Part shown: piece by piece, positions 46,401 through 58,600 of the stretch
Position numbering within the stretch: the stretch's first letter is position 1
Layout of the letters: each line of letters starts with the position of its first letter
DNA from: Undaria pinnatifida
Lineage: Eukaryota > Sar > Phaeophyceae > Laminariales > Alariaceae
Assembly (NCBI GenBank): GCA_012845835.1
Contig: JABAKD010000008.1
Location: 10,881,709-10,945,708 of the forward strand
Length of the DNA stretch: 64,000 nt
Reading direction: 5' to 3'
Notes under the pieces: model-generated
Told to the model about the DNA's origin: nothing
Seen by the model: the letters and a program-made list of their open reading frames with translations, nothing else
The model's database searches: none
Made by a program: the position numbers and the translations under genes

Positions 46401-49400
46401 CAAGGTCGAGAAAGTGATGTGGTATGGGCCGACGGCGCTGACGGCGCTCCTGTACGCTATGGACGGGGGGCTGAGGCGGGTAGACGTGCATCAGGTCAAC
46501 GTTGCGAAAAACACGACAACTCCGGTGCGTGGGTGGGGGTTGGGTGGGGGGCGGGGTGGGGACGGGGGGTAGGCGTGACGTTGATGACGAAGCGGTTTGC
46601 AGAGACTGTCGAAACGATTTTTTGAGAAATTGTGGGGAGAACGTCATTCGTTTCTCGTAGGTGTATGAGATGTCATAGCGGGGAGACGAAAGTGCAGAAA
46701 GCGTAGAAAGAACTTTCCATGCGTCGGTGGCCGAGAAAAGTTGTGGCATTGCCGATGAACGTTTGATAAGGTGCTAGAGAGCGTCAGCCCGTTTGATTGC
46801 TGGTCAAAGGTTAACCAATCGCCTACCCATACTAATCCTTACAACAGGAAGCGCTTGGGATCGCGAGCAGGTAAGAGCTAGCAAAGTGAACGAAAAAAGG
46901 GGAAAAAAAAAAAAACTAGAAAAAAATTGCCACAGGAAATATTTCCGATCGCAATAGGTCAAGACAATGATAAAGGTGTGTGTGTTTTGTCAAGGGAGTT
47001 GGGCATATTACCAGGTATTTGATTAGACAAATCGTTACTAAGTGCTGTGCCGTTTCTTGCGACAACGGTTGGAGCGAAGTTCGTGGTTGAGAAACGGGGG
47101 AAAAAAAACGAGCGTGCGCGTCATCCCTCGCTTCCGCCACGCACAGTAGTCGCTTCCGCCACGCACATTAGTCTGAAGCAGCTGAAAAGTGGGCACAATC
47201 TGCCCTCTCCTCGTTCGAACACTGCAAACTTTCGATATTGCCACCATCATCGCTTAAAACACACTGCAGTATGTAATCCTCGTTTTTCACAAGTGTTCTA
47301 CTCGGTTTCGCTACTTCTCTCGGTGTGTCCAGAGTCATCACACGGCGGGGGGTTGCACCTTTTGAGCGCCTCAAGTGGACAATTACCGGTTTGTCTTGAT
47401 ACTTTTACTAGCGCATAGAAGCGTTGTGGTCGGGTTGCGCGACTAAATTCCTTCGAAGGGCCATGCTTCGGGCGGGACAAACGCGCTCCTCGTGTTAGCA
47501 GAGCTCAGAAACTACCGCGCACCCATGCCGTAGGATGACTCCCCGCCAAGCATCATCAACCCCTCTCCCCGTGCATCCCCTACCTATCACGGCAGGACGC
47601 GCACCTGGATATTGGTCCCATTCTAATCTCCGATTGACGGCACTTCGTCCTAAGCGCATCTCCGTTTTCATTTTTAATCGTCACCGCTGTCCACCCCGCT
47701 CCCTTTCCCTGCCGCTCCGTCCCGCTACACGCAACCTTTTTGTTCCTTCGCCAGTTACTCTCCTACACCTCCGACGTTCTCATAGTGGGCGTTAATTTTT
47801 CTTTCGCCCCGCCGGCTGCGGCCGGGGCACCTTTGGCGCCTTCCGCCAATTCGACATCGAGCTTCTCAGCAAACCGAGCCTACCTGCACGTTATCGACCG
47901 CTTGCGCACCTTGCGCACGTGGCTCCTTCACCCCGGCGGAGCCACCGCAGTGGCGGCCTACTCTCTGCCTGCCGCGTCTGCGCGCATCCCTCTCGTCCCT
48001 TCCAAAACAGTGGAGCAGGAGCGCGAAAAGGCGTTTGCAGTTGGCCCTGAGACTCTTTCCCCCAGCGATGAGCGGGGGGGTGGGGGGGCTAATGAGCTCA
48101 GGGGCGCTAACCCTGAAGACGGAGAAGGTGCGGGGGAAGAGCAGAGGGTGTCGCTCGGGGGTGGCCAACAGCAGCAGCTGCAGCAGCAGGTGCAGCACCA
48201 ACGGCAACAATATCGAGGGGATAATCAACTCATTGGCGAAGAGGGCGAGGAAATTGTGGACACTCAAAGCCTGGCGTCCGGCGCTTTGACAGCCGTCATA
48301 ATCCCCGGTCGGTTACAAGGATGCGGTTCCGGCCCGGGGGTCTTAATAGCGGCGGGGGTAGCGCTATCAGGAATCAGCTTTTTGTCAGAAACAGAAGGCG
48401 ATGACGAAGGTCCGCTTTGGAAAGTTAAGGTTTCTCCAACAGCGGGAGAGGACTCGTACCACGACGACATCATCGGTGATGGTGTGGACGCCGCGGTGCT
48501 ACCACGAGTTTTTGGCATGCGAGGGATCGTGTCGCACAGTGGTGCGCGGCAGGCTTTGGTGGTGGTATGGGCCGAGCGCCCGGCGTTCCAAGTGCTGGAT
48601 GTTGGTCGCGCGGGGACCGCTGGAGTGGTAGAGGAGGTATCGCTCGAACGAAGGCACAGGTAAGGATAGAGGGGTATTACCGGGCGTGCAGAATGATGGT
48701 AACAAAAGCGATAATATTACGAGCGAACGCGAGGTTGGTTCCAAGGGCCGTTCCTACCGAACGCGAAAACAAATCGCGCACGATTCCTGACAACAACAAA
48801 AAAAACGCGATTCCTGAATTTTGAAATTCTAAAATGTCACGTTTTCAAAAAAAAAAAGCACACACACGCTTTTCTTGTGAAGAATTCTGACATTAATTAA
48901 AATTTTTTAGGAAGCATTTCCAAACATGCTCAAGAGACACTCAGGATTCCTGATAAATATCACGATGCGTCAAAATGCCACGTTTTTGTTTTGTTACGAT
49001 TCCTGACATTTTTTGTGTTTGTCGGGCATGAACTTAACTTTACACTAAAACTGGGGATATCCCTTTCGAGATTGTTGCGAATGCGATTTGGTGCTATTAT
49101 TACGAGTGAAAAAGAGTTTCTAAGGGCCGTTTCAAATCGACACATATTTGGCACGCTATTTTTTTTTTTCGCAAAATTGGAAAAAAAAAGTATGGAAACT
49201 TGGATTAGCCTAAATAGCAAGTTTTCGGCGAAAAGTTTTTCTCCTGAATATGTGATATTTCTGTAGTCCTCCATCGGCCAGTTTATGAAACGTTTTTTTT
49301 TGCTGTTATTATAAAAAGAAAATAAACGACAGCCGCCGACGTACAGAGCAACTATTATTTCCTATCTTGATTTTGCCATTTCGAGGCTTGAAAAAAAGTA

Positions 49401-49539
49401 CGCCCAAAAAAATGCCAAATATGGCATGTTTTTTTTTGTCTTTCCCAATGCAACGTGTCGCTAGTTAAAAACCTACCAATTTACACCCCGTAAAGAAGAA
49501 AAAAAAAGAGATTTCTTTCGAGATGGGTGAAAGCCTGTT

Positions 49540-49622
<83 letters not shown>

Positions 49623-52600
49623 GCTGTAGGTTTTCATGTCGAACGCCGGCCTAGATTCATACTCCGGAGTGTGTTCGGCTGTTTCTTTTTTCTTCTTTCT
49701 CGCTCGTCCTTTCTATTGTCTTCGCATTTTTTCTTTCTCCTTCTCCCTTCCTAGACGTAGCTCAGTCCGGGGCCACTAAGCAGGCTCTTCTCCCCCCTCC
49801 CCACTACGGCACGCGCCTTCATTTTTGTCGCGAGAATAATTCATCACTTTCTTTCCTCGTCGACTCGCGTCGAATTGAGCCTACCCACGCTGTTGGGCGC
49901 TCTCAGCAGCTGTTTTCTTTTTTTGATTTTTTTAGTTTAGTTCAAACTCTTAACCTCAACGCTCACAAGTTGACGACGGGTACAACTATCCTGCCGCGAA
50001 TTCCTAGCGACAACCATGTCATTTTGAAAGGGGGAAGAGCAGCAGTCTTGCGCCATCGCAGTCGCGGAAATTTTGCGACGATGTCGATTTGGTACCTTTG
50101 CGGAACAGGCAGCGAGCGGTCTGTTATCGACTAGATGATCAGATGTGATTGATCCACGCGCGTGATTTGTACCTTTCCGGAACAGACAGCGAGCGGTCTG
50201 TTATCGACTGATGATCAGATGTGATTGATTCACGCGCGTTCTTGGTTGAAGATCAATTCAATGAGGAAAGTCCACCACGGCATCTCATGCGTCGGTGAAC
50301 GATAAGTTTAGACTGGCTGGCGTGGACACTGAAGAGCAACAAAAAACAACCGAGATAGGCAACATCGTATTATACCCACTTGGTTTTGAGCGGTCCATGC
50401 CTACCGTAGTGTCGTCCCGTCGAGATACTGCTCACGTGTCGACACCGTTGTTGTTACCCCCCGCTACACCCCAAAAGGATGAAGGTCTGGAAAATTGCAG
50501 ATTAATTCACTCCAGAGTTGATTAGCGCTTGTGACCACGGACTTAAGAGGACGGGCGATTCGTCAGTCAGGGTAGCAACGACAGATTTTTCGGAATAAAA
50601 GCAGGCCACTGGAACACCACGGCGCGTCATCGGTCTCTCTTTCCACCTCCGACCAATGCCACGAGCGAGGTAGGGGGTCATCCCACGGTGACGGGGGTTG
50701 AATAGTTCGCCAAAAAAAGGTATAACTTTCCGGTTGAGCTCCTGGAACGAGGCTCGACCGATTAGTCTTATACCGTTACGAGTACATTTGTTTCAGGACT
50801 AGCGCCAAAAATAACTTTTGGCCAGACTTGCGCGAGCAAAGGCCTTCGAAGCCATGTACAGGGTGAGATGTGGGGCTCCTCCCTTGAGGAGCTCAAGAGA
50901 CTTCCGCTGCCACACCTGCCGTGGGATGACTATAGGGGCGGGGGTCTCTCCATGCCACCGAAACACCGAGATTTGGACGCAGCCTGCGGTAGAGGCGTGC
51001 GGTACTTGGGGAGGGGGGGGGGGGGGACCTCTGCCCCCAATTCAGGAGCTATCCCTCCCAGCAACTGATCATGAATATTTTTTTAAATACTGCGGAAGGA
51101 ACACTAAAGTGCCAGGCGGAGCACAAGCCCATGCCCTAGTAGGCATACTTCCGTACAGCAAAACCTTTAGCAAAAAATTACGGGGGGGGGTTTTGTTGGA
51201 AATTCCGACGATTTTTTTTTTTTTTTTGGGGGGGGGGGGTGTTAAGGAGCAGCCCCGCCAAAAAGCAAACGAACACATTTCAACCAAACAAAAAAGTGCT
51301 GTCGATAGACTTCTATTGCGGCGCGCGTCTTTGTGAGAGAGCAATGATGGTGCAACCAACCCGATGAGCAACGAACGCCCCCCAACAATGGACGTCGTCC
51401 CGTCCAACGACATTGTGCTACTGCTAAGAATCAGGTGGACGGAATCGCATATATTCTGACTCCGACGCTTCTGCTTATTTAGCAGTACCCTATGCTACCG
51501 AGTAGTAGTGTTGAGTTAGGTATATGCTGCCGTACCGATGTAGTCGCTACTGAACATCTAACACGAGAACAGGCTGCTGTTGCCTGATTCTCAACAAAGG
51601 GTTCCAGCGACATTGGGTAGCTTCGCAATCGAGGGGGGGGCTCAACAGTACGAAGGACTTTGGATAAACAACGCAACGAGTTAAACCCATCATAGCACGC
51701 CTCCTCCGTCACAACAAGTGCTTGCCGTGCCGCGACCCCCCCCCCCCCGCCCCCCCCCGCCCCCCCCCCCTCCGCCCCCCCCCCCGCCCCGCCCCCCGCC
51801 CCCCCCGGCCCCACCCTCTCAACGAGTTCAGAGAGGATCAGCTGGTGACGGCCCCGAGATCAGATCGCCCCTGCTTCCTCACGTCCTGGTGCCACAGCAC
51901 CGCCCTCGCGACGCTGCTCTGCGGGTGGAACGACGGCACCGTCGACATCATCGACCCGTGCACCTCCGTCTGTCGTTCCCGGATACTCCCGCCGGGTAGA
52001 AAATGCGTCCCGGCGACAGCCTTGGGTCTCGCTCCCCTGTCCTTGCTTTTTCCGCCACCCTCGGCGGAAAAAAAACAGACGAGGTTAGACCCCAACGATT
52101 TCTTCCACGTCGAGGACGGTGTGGGAGGAGAGCGGGGCGGGGTGGGGTGTAATCATTATCGGGGCGGGGGGGGGGGAGGAGGAGGCGTTGTCGCTCTAGT
52201 TGGTAGCGAGGACGGAACCATCGCCTTGTGGCCTACCTGGCGCACATCGCAACCGTTGCACGTCTTACTCGCGCACACGGACGGGGTGGTCGCTGTGCGG
52301 ACCGCTATGGATGCTCCGCAGGGTGGCGCCACAGCGCGGTCAGGGTCAGGGGGGAGGGCTAGCAAAGCTAGCGCGGCAAGAGCAGCAGGCACGGCGCTCG
52401 GTAAGAACGATGGCTATGGTCATGGTAGCAGTAGCGGCGTTTTTCCCGCCGGGAAGAAGGGTGGGACCATCACAGCTGCTGAGCAGGGAGGCTGTTGCTC
52501 TTCTTTCTTCGTTGTGACAGCCGGTGCAAACCGCGAGGTCAAAGTCTGGAGTGCTGCTGCGACCGCTACCACGGGAGTTCAGGGAGCCCCTCCCCTCACC

Positions 52601-55600
52601 CTCATAGGCTACACCATCGTCGGAGGCGGAGCTGGTTCCGGCGGGAATAGCGACCGTCTCACCGCCCTTGAACTCCTGTCCGAAGGATTCATGGCGTGCG
52701 GCTTCCAGTCGGGAGCTGTGGAAGTCTGGTCGATCCCGTTTACCTCCCGCGGGGGTGTTCTAGCGACCACACGAGAGGCCGCGCAGACGTTTCCGCACGC
52801 TCACGGAGCTAAGGTTTCTTCGATCGCAGTATCGATGGGCCTAAAGTTCCGCGCCGATGGTGCCGGAAGCGCCGAAACAGCAGGACGGGTAGTGCTGACT
52901 ACCTCCGCCGACCACACTGTTGTTCGGTGGGTGGTGATGCCTCCCGGAAACAACATGCGGCCGATGAGTCGCTATTGCCTTTCCACGGAGCCGACGGCGG
53001 CCTTCCTTTTGCCTCCGTACACCGTGTCTTCCGATGGACGCGATACCTCTTCTCTACTGCTGTCGCGGACACCAAAGGCAGCCAAGACCGTCCACCCGAA
53101 GCGGACAGTAGGCGCGGCGGCGACAGAAAAGTTTCGAGTTGTGGCCGCGCTAGACGGTATGATCGCCGTGCTTGAGCTTGCTACGGCCACAACCCTGATG
53201 GTTGGGGAAGGCGGAGACACAGCACAGAGCCAACGACTCATTCTGGAAAACGCTTTTCCGGGAAAAGCTCTTGTAGCAAAACTCCCTAAGCGTCCCCTCA
53301 CCCCCTCCGGGTCGGGAGAAGGCGACTTGAATGATTGTTGTTGGAGGGTCGGAGGTCCGAGGGGGCGTGAAGCCGGTCGGTACAACGTGTTGGGCGGCAC
53401 GGAGACGCTTCCTTTGCTAGATTGGACGGCCTCCGGGGGAAAGAGGCTCGCGAGTTCCGCGGCCTTGCGAGAAGCTTGGCACACGGAAGCCGCGGATCGT
53501 GGGGGGGGGGGAGATGCGCACGTAGTCCAGCAGTATCAACGCTCGAATCAACGCGGTGACCTCCGCGAATCATCCTGCCAGCGCTCCTTGGCATCACGTG
53601 AGGTGCTCGTACCACAATCGAAGCGAAAAATCAACACCAGCAAGCGACAGAATGGGGGTGGAAGCACAAGCATGGAGCGGCGAACAGCTGCCGTGAAGCC
53701 GAGCGTGAAGACCCTTAAATTTTCCACCGAAGAAAAGCCCGGCGCAATCAACAACAGCCAAGGTTTTAATAATCGTGACGAATCACAAGCCTGGGGCACG
53801 ATGACCTCCGGCGACACGTTTCGACAAGTCCCCGGAGGAAAAACCATAAAAATGGATCCAGCGTTTGCTGCAGCCGTGTGGGAACGGATGATGGCCGAGA
53901 AACTGTGCGGTGGCAGTGATCCCCACGTGCAGCCGCAATCTTGCCCCAAAACAGAGCTAGACAAAGGCTGCGTATACTCTGTCGAATTACCGACGCTAAC
54001 GTACACAACCTCGCTGAGTGGCAGTTCAGACGCCGTTTTCGCCGACCAGAGTTCGAACACCCACCCAACGACCATGGGCGAGGTTGATCAGGATCAAGGT
54101 TTCCCCGCTGCTTCTTCCGCTCAGCAGACCACGGAAAGAACATGGATTTTTGAAAGCGGGTCGCCTACGCCTGATGGATCGCCGTCGGCCCTTGGCTCGC
54201 CGCCCTCGCCGTACCCGGAATCTTTCCAGGGCTCCGCAAATGCGAGCGAAATGTTGACACCCTCCGAACGGGTTCCGAATTCCCCCCCGCGAACGGCGTT
54301 TGAGCACCAAGTCGTGTCCGTGAACAGTGCCTCGGGCGGCGTAATTTCGGTAGCAACGATAGCTCCTTCTGCTGCAACCGTGAATACCCGGGAGGGGAGA
54401 GGAGAGAGGGAGTCCACGCCTGAGGTTGACCTGGACATACACAAACCAAACCAAAGGAGGGAGGAAGGAGAAGAAGAAGAAGAAGCTAGGAGCTTCGACT
54501 CGGATGGGATGGCGGTTGGCGGGGTCCAAGGCGTTGGCACCGTCGATAAAAAGAAGAGAGCGATCGCCGCGGGTATGAATCCTGCTGTTGCTGCCGTCAA
54601 GGTGGCTCGCGATGCCAGACATGCGCAAGACATCCGTGGTCGGTTGACATCGCCGATGGTGGTTGAACGACCTCAAGCGGAGCGCGAGCCCAGACAGCCC
54701 TTCAACTTTGACTCTGCGCAGACGCCCTCGTCAGGAATGCTCGGCGTCGGGATGGCTGTACCAAAGGGCTTCGCGGATGCCAGGTGCGGCGGAAACGGGC
54801 GTGGGGGGCGGGGCGGGGAGGGGTACTCTTTTTACGCATAGTCATAGTCGTATGGCCATAGAACGGCACACCCCTACAATGCCGCGACGGAGTACGCCGG
54901 GTTTTCACCGAGCAAGCAGACATCTCGCGCACCAGGCGCATAGCGTGAGGGACGGGGGATTGAGGGGGCTGTGACCAATAGCTCGATTTGAAATACCTGT
55001 TCGTACGTACAGGGATCTAGTGTTCCACCCTGGTCGGAAGTTTGAGGACGGTTGGGATATACATAAGTGTGCATGCCCACATTGTCCTTAAATTTCCGCC
55101 CAGAGTGCTCATCCGTGGAGAGTGGTGTTCGGTTTTACGTTGGTGGCGTCGTATGTGAACTTTCTTGACTGAAATAGGTGGATGTAGAGTGCACCACTAA
55201 AAACATAGGGGCATTCGTCGACGTCTAAGGTTGGACGGGGGCTACTATATCACCGAAATTGTTTCCATGTAAACGCCGAACTTGAGAACTCTTGACGCCA
55301 AAACACGCCGTTCTTGTTGTTTTAGTAAATTGTACTAGAATGTGGTCTGGTTCGCACCAAGAACACTCTTGTTGCGCACCACGCAGAAGGCATTTCGCGA
55401 ATGTAATGCAGCATGTCTCCTTGTCCCCGCGGCTTTCCCTTGGGCACATGACTGACCCCAATCCTGGAGTCATCCAACCCACCCGAGGGGTGCAGCATAT
55501 TCTAAGAACTTTCTGAGCTCCTAACTTGAGGAGCTCAGTATCTCACCCGACCTAAACATGCCTTCGAAGACATATATCGTTCGCGCAACCCGACCAACAT

Positions 55601-58600
55601 TTCTATGCGCTAGTACTAAAAACAAGCGTAAAATTGTCATACTAACCAATAGTTCCACACTTGCTTGAGGAGCTCAACCGGTCAGAAACAACGTGTTGAG
55701 AAACTTTGGCCCCCCCAAAAAATGCGATTCCTACTGCGGGATGAGTCCCTAACTAACCCTGATCTTACCCTATCACCACCCCGTCGTATCCCTCTACGCT
55801 AAATTTCAATGCCCCTTCCCTTACCCAGCCCTCTGCCCGTTCCACGTGAAACAACGTCGCTAAAACACGCGTTGTATACAGACTAAAGGCGTCAAAACGA
55901 AGATTTACGACATCGAGGCCCCTTAGTGAGACTACCCGTCGGAGATTCAACACGGAAAACAAAATTGACACCCCGGGGGCGGCGGCGGCGGCGGCGGCGG
56001 TAGAAGGAGCAGCGGCTGAAGCGGTAGCCGCCGGACAACGTGAATCTAAAACATCGGTGATCGCGGAGGCGTTCCCTACCTCGCTGGTGGTGTCGAAGCA
56101 CTTCCGAGACAGTTCTTCGGGTCGCGAGATTCTTATGCTGGAAGTTGCGAAGGTTCGTGTAGCAGTGTTATAATGGGCTGGCAGTGGTGGGTGCACGCCC
56201 CTGGCAGTAATCGAGCATCTCCGTTTATATGTTCGAGGGCACGTATTGTCGTCGATGATGAAGGCTCTTCGTCACTTTGAAACTACCGTTTTTCATTTTT
56301 TTTAACGCGCAGCACACGTCTCCCCCACCCCCTGCTTTGAAGCACGGGCTCTAAATGACCTCGCAAAAGGCAAACAAAACGCTTGCTGAAGTTGTGACCA
56401 CAAAAAAAAAACACCCTGCAAAAAATCCAGGTCGCAGCACGCCGAAACAGTGCTTCCGGCGATGCAATTGGCCAGTCGACCCTGCAGAACCGATCCGGGC
56501 GGGCTGGCCACGGAAGGGCTTCGAGGAAAACTGGTGACGCGGACCTTGACTCTGCCGCCGCCGCTGCGGCTGCTGCGGCAGAATGGGCTGCGCTATCACC
56601 GCGCTCACGGAGTCTGCGCGAGATGTTCGAATCGTTGTCGGGGGGACGAGAAATCTTGACACAAGAAGCGCTCGGGAAGTGGAGCTACGTGTCGCGGTCT
56701 GTGGATCGGGGTTTGGTTTCACAATACCAGGTAAAGTAACGGTCATCAGTATACCGAGCAGGATTGATAGGTGTGGTGAACGAACCGTCCGCGTTTTGAC
56801 CGGGAAGATGGAGGGAAGCCGTATCCCTGCCTGAGTACGCGAAGAGCTGCTGTGGGATTATATACCGCATTGATACGTCGACGCCTTTTTTCAATTTTTA
56901 GAGGTTTTGGTCGTTGATTTTGCTCACCAAATGCCCACCGTGCAGCCCCATGCATGAGCGTAACACGCGACAGGCCAACAGATCACTCGTCGCTCGTTAC
57001 TTTCTGCCAATATTTTTGCTTGCGACGACACGCTGCTCTGTTCAATTCTTGGACCCTATTTTTTTTGTCGACGTACTTTTCGTGGTGCAGGTAGGTTTTT
57101 CCGTTTTTTCACCATATGTTTGGCTACTTACACTCACTCCTTCAACGTTATCCGATGAGAAAAGAAATAACAGTGCTAACCTGAAATGCTGTCGTACGTT
57201 GAAAATTTCAGGTCAAGTCGATCTTCCGTCAAGCTCACGGTGACCGACACAGGGGCAAGATGGTGTGGCGCGACATGGTGACCTTCTTTGAAGGGATGGA
57301 AGTGAGTAGGGCCGTCGGGCGTATCACACACCTTCCCCCAAAACATTTCCCTCATGATAATCAAGCTAACCGGACGGTAGCCCCAGCCCCCCCCCCCCCT
57401 CACATCGCGCACCCCCCAAGTAAATGTCGAGTGAAACGCCATTTTAGCTATTCAGACGCCGCATTCGAAAAAGAGTAGTTCGTCTGGTGTCTGCCACCAA
57501 CCATCATCGAAGCAGAGCAGTTCCGAAGCTCGGAATCAGCGCGGAAAATGAACCCGTGTTAGAATAGCAGTAGCGCCCGATTTTTTTTTTTTTGAGACTC
57601 TTCCTTTCAGGGTCTATCTATGTAGTAGCCATCAAGCGTGTAGAGAAGCAGAAAAACCAAGCAGAACAACCAAGCGCGATGACAATGGCAGAATAGAAAA
57701 GCCGCCCAGACCGGGAATATTCTTCCTCAGTGAATTCCCCCACTACTATAAAGCTAACCTACTATTGGAACTCCCTAGCACAATCAACGGAGTATATCTC
57801 ACCCAAAACCCGACTTTGAGACAAAGTTAAGTTCAACGCGTTTTTACAAGGTCATGACCCAAGGTGTGTTGGGAATATAGTTCTACCCTCTGAGCTTTAT
57901 ACGTAGTAACGTGGCGCAGTAGCTCAGTGGGCAGTGCTATAAAACCAACGAAATATACGTTTTCGAGTTCGCTTATTGGTTCTCGCCGGCTTCGTGACAG
58001 GGATCTCCGGGGCTCTCCCCTCGCCACGTTATCATAAACCAATCATAATGTCTCCAGCGCGCACGCTCAAAAACAAGAAATTATTCAAGTCGGCGAGGAG
58101 AATCGAACGCACGACACAACATTTGTTGGGGTATATAGCACCACCACCCGGTGAGCTACAAAACCAGACAAGGTGTGTGGCGAAAAATGTGTTAACAACC
58201 ACACACGTTTTCCGACGTTTTCGAGTAGTTGCTGCGGTGAGGAGCCCCCCCATGTCAGTCACAAAATATTTTTTAGGAGAAAAAATAAAGTGTTGTATTG
58301 CATCTCCGAGGTAGGCTACGGTAGGCACTGTGGCTACGGTATCATAAGGCTCCCCCTTTTACGGCCTTTTTTCGTGCGGTGGCTCCGGGTTCACTCGCGC
58401 GAGTGACACCCCCCCCCCCCCCCCCCCGGTTCCTGTTGCGACCTAGCGCTCCCGTGCCGTTCTAGTCTTGCGATATAAACCCGCCCTGCAATGTGGGTGC
58501 GCTGCGCTATGCGCCAAATAAATAAATAAATAAAAAAATATCCTGAAGTATTTTCTTTCGTCCGTGAGTTACACAGTCAGTCACCTGTTGGAGCGGTGAA

